Below, in pieces: positions 26,883-35,650 of a stretch of 64,000 nt of DNA. A model generated the notes under the pieces. That model had not been told where the DNA came from. It worked only from the letters and a program-made list of their open reading frames with translations, and did not search any database. Source of the DNA: CAYQLY01 sp964418605 (GTDB lineage: Bacteria; Bacteroidota; Bacteroidia; Cytophagales; Cyclobacteriaceae); contig CAYQLY010000001.1 in assembly GCA_964418605.1 (NCBI GenBank), positions 248,001 through 312,000 on the forward strand, given 5' to 3'. Position numbers and translations under genes: made by a program. Position 1 is the stretch's first letter. Every line of letters begins with the position of its first letter.

Positions 26883-28169
26883 ATGAAAAAAAGTCTGGTA
26901 GAGGAATTTCGATGGAGAGACCTTCTTCAAGATAGCATGCCTGGTACTGAAGAGCAGCTCACCAAAGAGCTCACCACGGGGTATATAGGATTTGATCCCA
27001 CCTCTTCTTCATTACATATTGGAAGCTTAGCTCCCATTATGATGCTCAAGCATTTGCAATTACATGGACATAAACCTATTGCTCTAGTAGGAGGGGCTAC
27101 TGGCATGATTGGTGATCCTTCCGGAAAGTCCGAAGAACGAAATCTGTTGAGTGAGGAAGCCTTACGCCATAATCAGGTTTGTATTCAAAAACAGTTGGAA
27201 AAATTTTTGAATTTTAATGCTGGTGACCAGTCGGCTGAAATTGTTAATAACTATGAATGGTTTAAAGATTATAATTTGCTTCAATTTCTTCGCGATGTAG
27301 GAAAACATCTAAGTATTAATTACATGATGGCTAAAGAATCTGTACAAAAAAGATTGACTACAGGTATTTCTTTTACCGAATTCTCTTATCAACTATTACA
27401 AGGGTATGATTTTTATTGGTTATATAAACACAAGAATGTAAAATTTCAGATGGGAGGATCTGATCAGTGGGGGAATATGACAGCTGGAACAGAACTCATT
27501 CGTCGGATGGCTGGAGGTGAAGCCTTTGCTTTGACTTGTCCATTAATTACAAAAGCTGATGGAGGAAAATTTGGAAAAACAGAATCAGGAAATGTATGGC
27601 TTGATCCAGCACTCACCTCGCCTTATAAGTTTTATCAATTTTGGATTAATTGTTCAGATGAAGATGCGATAAAGTATATTAAAATTTTTACATTACTTTC
27701 TAAAGAAGAAATTGAATCCATCATTCAACAACATCAACAAAGCCCACATCTTCGCATCATTCAAAAAGCAATGGCTGAAGACATAACTTGCCGTGTACAT
27801 TCTAAAGCTGATTATCAAACGGCTGTTCGGGCATCAGATATTTTGTTTGGAAAATCAACCACTCAGGATTTACAGATATTAGATGAGAAAACACTATTGG
27901 ATATTTTTGAAGGTGTTCCACAGGTAGAGATTGATCATGCTGCATATAAGACTTGTCCAAATATAGTCGAATTGCTTTCTGCAGTGACGCGCTTAGAAAT
28001 TTTTCCATCGAAGGGAGAAGCACGTAAGATGATTCAGGCTGGTGGAGTAAGTATTAACAAGCTAAAAGTAGAAGATAGTGACTCTAAACCACAATTCAAT
28101 TTACTTAACGAAAAGTATTTACTCGTCCAAAAAGGAAAGAAAAATTATTATTTAATCTGTGTAAAATAG
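26883..28169 (+). CDS. tyrS: Tyrosyl-tRNA synthetase
   Basis: 428 residues. Class I synthetase: HIGS (residues 45-48) serves as the HIGH motif and KFGKT (229-233) as the KMSKS-type loop. Tyr-binding region GYDFYWLYKHKNVKFQMGGS and DQWGN are conserved. A C-terminal S4-like RNA-binding domain (KGEARKMIQAGGVSINKLKV) follows. Full length for the bacterial TyrRS type. Confidence 0.96.
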   Translation: MKKSLVEEFRWRDLLQDSMPGTEEQLTKELTTGYIGFDPTSSSLHIGSLAPIMMLKHLQLHGHKPIALVGGATGMIGDPSGKSEERNLLSEEALRHNQVCIQKQLEKFLNFNAGDQSAEIVNNYEWFKDYNLLQFLRDVGKHLSINYMMAKESVQKRLTTGISFTEFSYQLLQGYDFYWLYKHKNVKFQMGGSDQWGNMTAGTELIRRMAGGEAFALTCPLITKADGGKFGKTESGNVWLDPALTSPYKFYQFWINCSDEDAIKYIKIFTLLSKEEIESIIQQHQQSPHLRIIQKAMAEDITCRVHSKADYQTAVRASDILFGKSTTQDLQILDEKTLLDIFEGVPQVEIDHAAYKTCPNIVELLSAVTRLEIFPSKGEARKMIQAGGVSINKLKVEDSDSKPQFNLLNEKYLLVQKGKKNYYLICVK

Positions 28170-28239
28170 AATTAATTATCTTATATGGTTATTTGCTTAT
28201 TTTTTAATTTATTTGTAAAACACTAAATATTTATACAAC

Positions 28240-29568
28240 ATGTCCGCACAAAAAATCACTATCAAAAATGCAATTTTACAAGTTCCAGATGAACCTATTA
28301 TCCCTTTTATCGAAGGTGACGGCACAGGGCCTGATATTTGGAAAGCCTCTGCTCGTGTCATGGAAGCAGCTGTTGAAAAAGCGTATAAAGGAAAAAAGAA
28401 AATTCATTGGAAAGAAGTATTAGCTGGTGAAAAAGCATTTAAACAAGTGAATAATTGGCTGCCTGATGAAACCTTGGATGTGATTCGTGAACATTTAGTT
28501 GCAATTAAAGGTCCATTAACAACGCCAGTAGGAGGAGGAATTCGTTCGTTAAATGTAGCCTTGCGTCAAATTTTAGATTTATATGTGTGTCTTCGTCCGG
28601 TACAATATTTCACAGGTGTTCCTTCGCCGGTGAAACATCCAGAAAAAGTAGACATGACTATTTTCAGAGAAAATACAGAAGATATTTATGCAGGAATTGA
28701 ATTTGCATCAGGTGCTCCTGAAAATAAAAAATTTTTAGATTGGTTGGAAAAAGAATTTCCAAAAGAATTTAAGAAAATAAGATTTGGAACTGTAAATGCA
28801 ATCAAAGAATGGAATCAATTGACTAATTCAAAAGAAAATGAAACAGTTGAAGTAGGCATTGGAATTAAACCTGTTTCTAAAGCAGGAAGTCAACGATTGA
28901 TTCGTTCCGCTATTCAATATGCAATTGTTCAAAAAAGAAAATCAGTCACGCTCGTTCATAAAGGGAATATCATGAAGTTTACTGAAGGAGGATTTTTGCA
29001 ATGGGGATATGAACTAGCTCAAAAAGAATTTGGGGATAAAGTGTATACATGGGCTCAATGGGAAAAAACCAAAAAAGAAAAAGGAGAGGATACAGCGAAT
29101 CAAGAACAAAAAGCGGCTATGGCGCAAGGTAAAATAATTATTAAAGATGCGATCGCTGATATTGCATTGCAACAAGTGCTCACTCGTCCGGAAGACTTTG
29201 ATGTGATTGCAACCTTGAATTTAAATGGCGATTATTTAAGCGATGCCTTAGCGGCACAAGTAGGAGGGATTGGAATTGCTCCGGGTGCAAATATTAATTA
29301 TTTAACAGGTCATGCTATTTTTGAAGCGACTCATGGCACGGCTCCAAAATATGCGAATCAAGATAAGGTAAATCCAGGCTCAGTTATTTTAAGTGGAGAA
29401 ATGATGTTTCGTTATTTAGGTTGGAATGAAGCCGCTGATTTAATCATTAAAGGATTAAATGGAGCGATTGGTAAGAAAAAAGTTACGTATGATTTCGAAC
29501 GTCAAATGGAAGGAGCAACATTGGTCAAATGCTCGGAGTTTGGGGAAGAGATTATTAAGAGTATGTAG
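28240..29568 (+). CDS. icd: Isocitrate dehydrogenase (NADP+ type)
   Basis: 442 residues. Oxidatively decarboxylates isocitrate to 2-oxoglutarate in the TCA cycle. Substrate-binding GGGIRSLNVALRQ (the Ser equivalent to the phosphorylated Ser of E. coli Icd), MTIFRENTEDIYAGIEF, and the cofactor region EATHGTAPKYANQDKVNPGS. The overall pattern and a ~40-residue insert (KKEKGEDTANQEQKAAMAQG) match the E. coli-like homodimeric class. Confidence 0.95.
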   Translation: MSAQKITIKNAILQVPDEPIIPFIEGDGTGPDIWKASARVMEAAVEKAYKGKKKIHWKEVLAGEKAFKQVNNWLPDETLDVIREHLVAIKGPLTTPVGGGIRSLNVALRQILDLYVCLRPVQYFTGVPSPVKHPEKVDMTIFRENTEDIYAGIEFASGAPENKKFLDWLEKEFPKEFKKIRFGTVNAIKEWNQLTNSKENETVEVGIGIKPVSKAGSQRLIRSAIQYAIVQKRKSVTLVHKGNIMKFTEGGFLQWGYELAQKEFGDKVYTWAQWEKTKKEKGEDTANQEQKAAMAQGKIIIKDAIADIALQQVLTRPEDFDVIATLNLNGDYLSDALAAQVGGIGIAPGANINYLTGHAIFEATHGTAPKYANQDKVNPGSVILSGEMMFRYLGWNEAADLIIKGLNGAIGKKKVTYDFERQMEGATLVKCSEFGEEIIKSM

Positions 29569-29574
29569 TTTTTT

Positions 29575-29627
29575 ATGTCATCCTGAGCAAAGCGAAAGAT
29601 ATAAATAAAATAGATTTTCGCTTTGCT
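29575..29627. repeat. Inverted repeat after icd, extragenic-repeat-like
   Basis: AGCAAAGCGAAA (29586-29597) pairs exactly with 29616-29627 across an 18-base loop. The leading TGTCATCCTGAGCAAAGCGA resembles a dispersed intergenic element (consensus close to TCATCCTGAGCGAAGCGAA) met in many bacterial genomes. It may also act as the icd terminator. Single copy in this window. Confidence 0.5.
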
Positions 29628-29665
29628 TAATATGATAGAGTGAAAAATAAATCGTTATTCTGAGT

Positions 29666-29893
29666 TTATTTATAAATAAAATACAGGGCAAGTTGGATTA
29701 TTATACTTACTAATGTTAAATATATGCCAAAACTAAACCATCGTTGTTTTATTTTATCTCTTCTTGAGTTTGATTCACTTTCTGATTTTTTATAAAAATA
29801 AATTTGAGGATTTATTTGAGGTGTAAATATAAAAGCTAGTACGGTGCCAATTAGTGTTATAAAAGTTATCACTATTTGAATAATCTTCATCAT
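29666..29893 (-). CDS. Small two-helix membrane protein
   Basis: 75 residues from the Met at 29893 (a second Met follows directly; an upstream Met at 29920 would overlap the peptidase gene). Two hydrophobic segments (KIIQIVITFITLIGTVLAF and IYLTLVSIIIQLALYFIY) flank a Lys/Glu/Ser-rich loop. No homologue recognised. It starts 7 bases after the M42 peptidase stop on the same strand, which supports it being a real gene. Confidence 0.5.
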   Translation of the reverse strand: MMKIIQIVITFITLIGTVLAFIFTPQINPQIYFYKKSESESNSRRDKIKQRWFSFGIYLTLVSIIIQLALYFIYK

Positions 29894-29900
29894 AAAAATA

Positions 29901-30956
29901 TTACTTATGTCCCCAATCAAACTGATCGATTGATTCCAGTGAAGCCTTCAATAAAGCAATCGCATGTTTTACATCATCTTGATGCACCATCTCAATCACC
30001 TGATGAAGATGGCGTGTCGGAATTGAGATAGCTCCGGCAATAGATCCATTTTTACCCATACGTTGTATATAAGCTGTGTCTGTTCCGCCTGCAGCCATAA
30101 TTTCTGTTTGCCAGGGGATAGTGTTTTTCTCAGCTGTTTGTTTTAAAAAATTAACCATGCGGTAATCGGCAATGGTCATGGAGTCCATCACTTTAATAGC
30201 AGCTCCTTTTCCTAATTCCGTTATCTTTTCATGTGGCTGAGCTCCCGGTAGATCGTAAGCAATGGTTGTATCTAGTGCAATCCCAAAATCTGGATTGATA
30301 CGATGGCTAGCCACTTGTGCCCCACGTAATCCTACTTCTTCTTGTACAGTGAAGACACCATAGACATCATAAGGAAAGTTTTTTAATTGCTTCAGTGTTT
30401 CGACTAACACATAAACAGAGATGCGATTATCCAATGATTTACAATTAATGCAATTTCCCATTTCAATCAACTCCCGCTCACGTGTAATCGGATTGCCGGG
30501 ATGTACATATTTTTCGACTTCTTCTTTAGGCATTCCAAGATCAATAAAGAAATCACTTAACTGAGGCATCTTGGTTTTTTCTTCTGGCGTCATGACGTGA
30601 ATGGGTTTGCATCCCATCACGCCAATCACATCTTTTTTTCCGTGAATAATCACACGCTGAGCAACTAAGGTTTTCGGGTCAAATCCACCCAAAGGTTGAA
30701 ACCGTACAAACCCTTTATCATCGATATGATTGACGATGAACCCAATTTCATCCATGTGGGCAGCAATCATCACTTTTTTCCCTTCTGGATTTTTTTTCCC
30801 TTTTTTTAATGTAATCACATTTCCCATATTATCAATGGTGACATCATCGACATATGATTTGATCTCATTGATGATTATATTTCGGATTGCAGATTCAAAC
30901 CCAGGAGCTCCGGGTGTTTTACAAATGGTGGCAAGTAATGTTGTATTTAAGGTCAT
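29901..30956 (-). CDS. M42 family metallopeptidase (glutamyl aminopeptidase/endoglucanase-M type)
   Basis: 351 residues from the Met at 30956; the longer frame to 31007 enters the tRNA-Leu gene and is rejected. Dinuclear metal ligands are seen in IAAHMDEIGFIV, KSLDNRISVYV, VQEEVGLRGAQVAS, IALDTT and the C-terminal PTRHLHQVIEMVH. M42 enzymes are cytoplasmic, oligomeric aminopeptidases that trim short peptides. Downstream of a tRNA gene and followed by a small membrane-protein gene. Confidence 0.93.
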   Translation of the reverse strand: MTLNTTLLATICKTPGAPGFESAIRNIIINEIKSYVDDVTIDNMGNVITLKKGKKNPEGKKVMIAAHMDEIGFIVNHIDDKGFVRFQPLGGFDPKTLVAQRVIIHGKKDVIGVMGCKPIHVMTPEEKTKMPQLSDFFIDLGMPKEEVEKYVHPGNPITRERELIEMGNCINCKSLDNRISVYVLVETLKQLKNFPYDVYGVFTVQEEVGLRGAQVASHRINPDFGIALDTTIAYDLPGAQPHEKITELGKGAAIKVMDSMTIADYRMVNFLKQTAEKNTIPWQTEIMAAGGTDTAYIQRMGKNGSIAGAISIPTRHLHQVIEMVHQDDVKHAIALLKASLESIDQFDWGHK

Positions 30957-30980
30957 AGTTGTTATTATTTGTTTATAATG

Positions 30981-31064
30981 TGCGCACGGGGAGATTCGAA
31001 CTCCCACACCCGTAAAGGCACCACCCCCTCAAAGTGGCGTGTCTACCAGTTTCACCACGTGCGC
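30981..31064 (-). tRNA. tRNA-Leu (anticodon GAG)
   Basis: An 84-base gene on the minus strand. The acceptor stem GCGCACG pairs with CGTGCGC; the anticodon loop is TTGAGGG, giving GAG, which reads CUC and CUU. The T-loop is in GGGAGTTCGAATCTCCC. A long variable arm (GTGCCTTTACGGGT region) is typical of tRNA-Leu. The 3' CCA is not encoded. Confidence 0.95.
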
Positions 31065-31113
31065 AAAAGGAGCCAAAAATAGCTATTTTTTTGCAGGCTG
31101 TAAAAAAAAATAC

Positions 31114-31707
31114 TTATTTGCTACACCAAGGGCAATCTTTGAGTCGAAATCGCCAAGGGAGTTTGGCATCTTTCCCCGCATAATCTACGCCTACACGCGG
31201 GCCAGCTATAATTTGTTGAGGAAGATAAGCAAGCTGATGATCTTCTAACCAAATTAAATCATCTGTAAGGCAAAGACCATTATGTTTTTTAGTAATTCCT
31301 AAGGCTTGTGTTAGCACGCCAGGGCCAGCTGTCATAGAAGGTTGTATTTTTTTTAACTTTCGTCGTTTAAGCATAACATCTAGTCCTTCTACAGGCTGAA
31401 CAGCACGAATGAGAACAGCCTCCGCTTTATCTTCAACATTCGTAACAATATTAAAAAGATGATGTATGCCATAACATTTGTAAACATATGCTATACCTCC
31501 TCTGGAAAATAGAGTTTCTGTTCGAGCGGTGCGCTTGTTCATATACGCATGACATGCTTTCTCTTTGGAATGGTAGGCTTCTGTTTCTACGATTAAGCCT
31601 GCTGTTATGCGGTTGTTTACTCGTGTAAACAAGTGTTTACCGATGAGATCTTTAGCTACTTTGACAACATCTTCGTTAAGATAGTATTCTTTTTTTATTT
31701 TTCCCAT
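31114..31707 (-). CDS. DNA-3-methyladenine glycosylase (AAG/Mpg family)
   Basis: 197 residues, normal for the family. Removes alkylated purines in base-excision repair. The signature region is ETEAYHSKEKACHAYMNKRT, with the catalytic Glu in GLIVETEAY, followed by FSRGGIAYVYKCYGIHHLFN and TAGPGVLTQALGI. It lies 49 bases from the tRNA-Leu gene on the same strand, though no functional link is implied. Confidence 0.95.
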   Translation of the reverse strand: MGKIKKEYYLNEDVVKVAKDLIGKHLFTRVNNRITAGLIVETEAYHSKEKACHAYMNKRTARTETLFSRGGIAYVYKCYGIHHLFNIVTNVEDKAEAVLIRAVQPVEGLDVMLKRRKLKKIQPSMTAGPGVLTQALGITKKHNGLCLTDDLIWLEDHQLAYLPQQIIAGPRVGVDYAGKDAKLPWRFRLKDCPWCSK

Positions 31708-31806
31708 TTTTCTCTTTACAGGCTATAAAAATATAAAAATACGCGTCTTGTTTTTTTTAATTACGGTAAAAATCGTGTAAATTTGTGAACTTTATAGGGT
31801 TAGGGT

Positions 31807-32232
31807 ATGAAATTTGTGTATAGACACGGATGGGTTTTATTATTATGGGGAGCTATCTTTTTGGTTCAGTCTGCCTTTGCTCAACAAAAACAAGGTGCAA
31901 AAGATAGTGTATTCCAATATGAGTTCAAAATAAATACGCTGTCGTCATTGTATGAACAATCAGATATTTTTGTTTCTACGTTTTATCCTAATCCTGTGAG
32001 TATAGCAGAGTCAGAATATGTAGAAGTAGAATGTGTGATACCTGCTACGAGTTCCAATGTTAAGATTATAGTAACTAATATTTTAGGCAACGTAATAGGA
32101 GAATATAGTTTACCATCTTCACATCATATTGTCCGTATTCCTATAGTTTATTTTCCAATAGGTATTTATTTTTATACGTTATCAATAGGTAATCAACGCC
32201 TTTCTACTAAAAAATTAGTTATTAAACCATAG
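31807..32232 (+). CDS. Secreted protein made almost only of a T9SS sorting domain
   Basis: 141 residues. Signal peptide at about 1-25 (ending SAFAQ). After ~30 linker residues, positions ~55-141 look like a type A T9SS C-terminal sorting domain: FYPNPVSIAESEYVEVE, VKIIVTNILGNVIGEYSL, PIGIYFYTLSIGNQR, ending STKKLVIKP. There is no room for another folded cargo domain. It sits 16 bases upstream of bamD. Role unknown. A TAAATTTG -7-like element is at 31778-31785. Confidence 0.78.
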   Translation: MKFVYRHGWVLLLWGAIFLVQSAFAQQKQGAKDSVFQYEFKINTLSSLYEQSDIFVSTFYPNPVSIAESEYVEVECVIPATSSNVKIIVTNILGNVIGEYSLPSSHHIVRIPIVYFPIGIYFYTLSIGNQRLSTKKLVIKP

Positions 32233-32248
32233 TTTCTGTTGGTTCAAC

Positions 32249-33079
32249 ATGATCATCAAGAAGAAAGATAGTAAATTAATTAACACTGGTAGTTTTATTC
32301 TCATAGTTTGTGTGATACTATCCTCGTGTAGCCGTTTTCAACATGTATTAAAAAAAGGAAATGCAGAGGAAAAGTATGAAGCTGGCATCATGTATTATGA
32401 CAAGGGCGATTACTTTCATGCTATTCAACTTTTTGAAGAGCTAGTTCCTATCATGCGCGGGAAAAAAGAAGGCGAGTTGGTTGAATTTTATTTAGCTAAG
32501 TCATACTATGAGCAGGGAGATTATATCTTAGGTGCTGAATCTTTTAAGAACTTTTATGAATTATATGGACGAAGTGATTATGCGGAGGAGGCCTTGTTTT
32601 TATATGCTAAGTCTATCTATAAGGCTTCTCCTCGGTATGATTTAGACCCTACCTCAACACGGGAGGCGATTTATGCCATTCAAGGATTTTTGAATAATCA
32701 TCCATCGAGTAAATTTAAAGAAGAGAGTGAGAAAATGCTTTCAGAACTTCGGGCTAAGCTAGAACGAAAAGATTTTGAACAGGCGAAGCTGTATTACCAT
32801 CTTGAAAATTACACGTCAGCCATTACTGCTTTTTCTAATTTTGAAAATGATTTTCCAGACTCGTCGATGAAAGAAGAAGCTCTTTTCTTGAAGTTAGAAG
32901 CAGCCTATTTATTGGCTAAAAATAGTATTGATTCTAAAAAGAAAGAACGATTTCAACGTGTTATTACATGTTATGAGAGTTTATTGGATCATTATCCGAA
33001 GAGTGTTTTTTTAAAAAAAGCGGAGAACTATTATGAGGAAAGTTTAAGGCTTTTACCTGTGTATTCTAAATCTAATTGA
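32249..33079 (+). CDS. bamD: Outer membrane protein assembly factor BamD
   Basis: 276 residues. Lipoprotein signal with Cys27 (CVILSSC), then TPR repeats: KYEAGIMYYDKGDYFHAIQL, LAKSYYEQGDYILGAESFKN and ALFLYAKSIYKASPRYDLD, typical of Bacteroidota BamD (YfiO). Part of the BAM complex that folds outer-membrane barrels. It heads the bamD-rpoZ-coaBC-DUF4835 cluster, an arrangement repeated across Bacteroidota. Confidence 0.93.
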   Translation: MIIKKKDSKLINTGSFILIVCVILSSCSRFQHVLKKGNAEEKYEAGIMYYDKGDYFHAIQLFEELVPIMRGKKEGELVEFYLAKSYYEQGDYILGAESFKNFYELYGRSDYAEEALFLYAKSIYKASPRYDLDPTSTREAIYAIQGFLNNHPSSKFKEESEKMLSELRAKLERKDFEQAKLYYHLENYTSAITAFSNFENDFPDSSMKEEALFLKLEAAYLLAKNSIDSKKKERFQRVITCYESLLDHYPKSVFLKKAENYYEESLRLLPVYSKSN

Positions 33080-33118
33080 AATGTGTTATTATTACATAAA
33101 TTATTAATAGTATAAAGT

Positions 33119-33472
33119 ATGAGCAAGCGTAGTATTCAATCATCCCTAGTGACTCGTGATGTCAATAAGCTGTATGAAATCACAGGAAATCTGTACGAAT
33201 CCGTTATGATTATTGGTAAACGTGCAAGGCAAATAGCTGTTCAAACCAAAGAAGAGCTCAATGGTAAATTAGCTGAGTTTGCTTCTACCATTGATAACTT
33301 GGAAGAGGTGTTTGAAAATAGAGAGCAAATAGAAATTTCAAGGCATTATGAAAAAATGCCTAAGGCAACAACGGTAGCTACTGAGGAATTTATGGAAGGG
33401 AGGATTATTTATCGTAGAGCATCGGAGTTGGAGTCTGACGTAGATTCAAATACAGAAACGCAACAGCTCTAA
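33119..33472 (+). CDS. rpoZ: DNA-directed RNA polymerase omega subunit, Bacteroidota type
   Basis: 117 residues. The motif LYESVMIIGKRARQIAVQTK corresponds to the conserved omega core (bacterial 'R.A.QL' helix); the N-terminus RSIQSSLVTRDVNKLYEITG is typical of Bacteroidota RpoZ. Helps assemble and stabilise beta-prime. Lies between bamD (39-base gap) and coaBC (15-base gap). Confidence 0.9.
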   Translation: MSKRSIQSSLVTRDVNKLYEITGNLYESVMIIGKRARQIAVQTKEELNGKLAEFASTIDNLEEVFENREQIEISRHYEKMPKATTVATEEFMEGRIIYRRASELESDVDSNTETQQL

Positions 33473-33487
33473 ACGTGTCATTTGAAT

Positions 33488-34705
33488 ATGCTCCATGGAA
33501 AAAAAATATTACTTGGAGTAACAGGTAGTATTGCTGCCTATAAAGCAGCCTACCTTGTACGACTTCTTAGAAAAAAAGGAGCAGTTGTCAAAGTTATTAT
33601 GACTTCAGGGGCTGCTCAGTTTATTACTCCTCTCACATTAGGTACACTATCGACCTATCCTGTATTAACTGAATTTGCAGATGATCAATCAGGTGAATGG
33701 AATAACCATGTGGAACTAGGATTGTGGGCTGATCTATTGATTGTAGCTCCAGCTACCGCCAACACTATTTCTAAAATGGCGAATGGAATTTGTGATAATT
33801 TATTGACCGCCGTTTATCTTTCTGCCCGTTGTCCGGTTATTATAGCTCCTGCTATGGATTTGGATATGCATGATCATATCACTACTCAAGATTCGATACA
33901 TAAACTTAAAAGAGATGGAGTCTTTGTTATCGATGCGGAAGAAGGAGAGCTGGCAAGTGGCTTGCAAGGTGTAGGTAGAATGGCTGAGCCGGATCATATT
34001 ATAGCTTTTTTAGACCGATTTTTTTCTAGACAAAATCAGTTAAAAGATTATCATGTGATGATCACCGCTGGGCCTACGTATGAATCTATTGATCCTGTAC
34101 GCTTTATTGGCAATCACTCCTCTGGTAAGATGGGGTATGCCTTAGCTGAAATGTTTGCTTTTCGTGGTGCACAGGTTACTTTAATTTCAGGTCCCTCTCA
34201 TGAGTCTATTTTTCATCAACGTGTAAATGTTGTACATGTGACTACGGCTGAAGAAATGTATCAAGCGGTATTGTCTGTGTATCAAAATACAGATGTGATG
34301 GTTCTTGCTGCTGCAGTAGCCGACTACAGACCTAAAAAGACATCTCCTACTAAATTAAAAAAGAAAGAATTGGAGATTATATTAGAATTAGAAAAGACAA
34401 GAGATATTGCTGCTGAGCTTGGTAAGCTAAAAACTAATAAACAGTTTTTAGTAGGGTTTGCTTTAGAGACAGATCATGCGTTGGATAATGCTAAAAATAA
34501 AATAAAAGACAAAAAATTAGATGCCATTGTTTTAAATTCACTCCAGAATCCTGGTGCTGGTTTTCAACATGATACCAATCAAGTGACTATCATTGATAAA
34601 GAAGAAAATATAATAGATAGTGCCTTGAAAAGTAAAAAACATATCGCTGAGGATATTATTGATTTTATTTATCATCAATTTATTATAAAAAATCGTAAGA
34701 AATAA
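33488..34705 (+). CDS. coaBC: Bifunctional phosphopantothenoylcysteine decarboxylase / phosphopantothenate-cysteine ligase
   Basis: 405 residues from the ATG at 33488 (an in-frame TTG two codons earlier is less likely). The N-terminal CoaC flavodoxin-like domain has LLGVTGSIAAYKAAYLVRLL, the flavin/catalytic His in WNNHVELG and PAMDLDMHDH. The C-terminal CoaB domain (from about 190) has ITAGPTYESIDPVRFIGN, SSGKMGYALAEM and VLAAAVADYRPKK. Two consecutive steps of coenzyme A synthesis. Followed at 2 bases by the DUF4835 gene. Confidence 0.95.
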   Translation: MLHGKKILLGVTGSIAAYKAAYLVRLLRKKGAVVKVIMTSGAAQFITPLTLGTLSTYPVLTEFADDQSGEWNNHVELGLWADLLIVAPATANTISKMANGICDNLLTAVYLSARCPVIIAPAMDLDMHDHITTQDSIHKLKRDGVFVIDAEEGELASGLQGVGRMAEPDHIIAFLDRFFSRQNQLKDYHVMITAGPTYESIDPVRFIGNHSSGKMGYALAEMFAFRGAQVTLISGPSHESIFHQRVNVVHVTTAEEMYQAVLSVYQNTDVMVLAAAVADYRPKKTSPTKLKKKELEIILELEKTRDIAAELGKLKTNKQFLVGFALETDHALDNAKNKIKDKKLDAIVLNSLQNPGAGFQHDTNQVTIIDKEENIIDSALKSKKHIAEDIIDFIYHQFIIKNRKK

Positions 34706-34707
34706 GT

Positions 34708-35622
34708 ATGCTAAGAGTGAATATAGTTAAACAAGTACTATTTTTTATCTTTTTATTTTTTTTACGGAAGGGATATACTCAGGAATTACGTTGTCAAGTA
34801 GTTGTTAATGCTGAACGTGTGCAAACAGCAGATAGACAGTTTTTTGTAGATATGCAAAATGCCTTCACACAGTTTTTAAATAACCGGAAGTGGACTACGG
34901 ATGTGTTTAAAAATGAGGAACGGATTAATTGCAATATAGTGATTAATCTTAATCCAACAAGCTCTATTGGAAATTATACAGCAACTGTTCAGGTTAAATC
35001 ATCTAGACCCATTTATGGAACAAGTTATGAATCACCTGTTCTTAATTTTTTTGACCGCTATTGGGAATTTGAATATACCCCTTCTCAACCATTAGAATTT
35101 AATGAAACAGGCTTGTCAACTAATTTGACGGCTATGCTTGCTTTTTATGCCTATACCATTATTGGGTTGGATTATGATACATTTTCAAAACTGGGTGGTA
35201 CCGTTTACCATCAAAAAGCATTAGCTATTGTGAATAATGCTCAACAGTTTACTGCTTCTGGATGGAAGTCTTTGGATAATGATCTGCGTAACCGCTATTG
35301 GTTATCTGAAAATATATTGAGCCAACAGATTATTCCACTGCGTGAGGGCCTTTACGCTTATCACCGATTGGCCATGGATAATTTTGCAAGTAAACCCGAA
35401 GAAGCTCGAAAAATAATTTTAGATGTTCTTACTAAGATTGTTGCTGTTAACCAAGCACGACCGGTATCTGTTTTGGTGAATACTTTTTTTGATACCAAGA
35501 GCAACGAGTTGATAAAAATTTTCTCTGAAGGTGAGCCTGCTGTTCGGCAGAAGGCTTATTCGATGCTCATTCAATTGGATCCTACGAATACGGATAAATA
35601 CCGTAGTATTATTGGAGGATAA
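34708..35622 (+). CDS. DUF4835 family secreted protein
   Basis: 304 residues with a signal peptide (cleavage near KGYTQ, residue ~24). The DUF4835 pattern is clear: ELRCQVVVNAERVQTADRQF, INCNIVINL, SYESPVLNFFDRYWEFEY and a C-terminal helical half with SVLVNTFFDTKSNELI. Function unknown; its conserved place after coaBC in Bacteroidota suggests an envelope role. In many relatives recN follows; here a leftward lipoprotein gene follows instead. Confidence 0.9.
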   Translation: MLRVNIVKQVLFFIFLFFLRKGYTQELRCQVVVNAERVQTADRQFFVDMQNAFTQFLNNRKWTTDVFKNEERINCNIVINLNPTSSIGNYTATVQVKSSRPIYGTSYESPVLNFFDRYWEFEYTPSQPLEFNETGLSTNLTAMLAFYAYTIIGLDYDTFSKLGGTVYHQKALAIVNNAQQFTASGWKSLDNDLRNRYWLSENILSQQIIPLREGLYAYHRLAMDNFASKPEEARKIILDVLTKIVAVNQARPVSVLVNTFFDTKSNELIKIFSEGEPAVRQKAYSMLIQLDPTNTDKYRSIIGG

Positions 35623-35650
35623 TAAGAAAATCAGCCATTTTTATTTTATA

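Noticed and set aside
30957..31007. Longer N-terminus for the M42 peptidase
   Set aside because: It would extend into the tRNA-Leu gene; the Met at 30956 gives the normal N-terminus.
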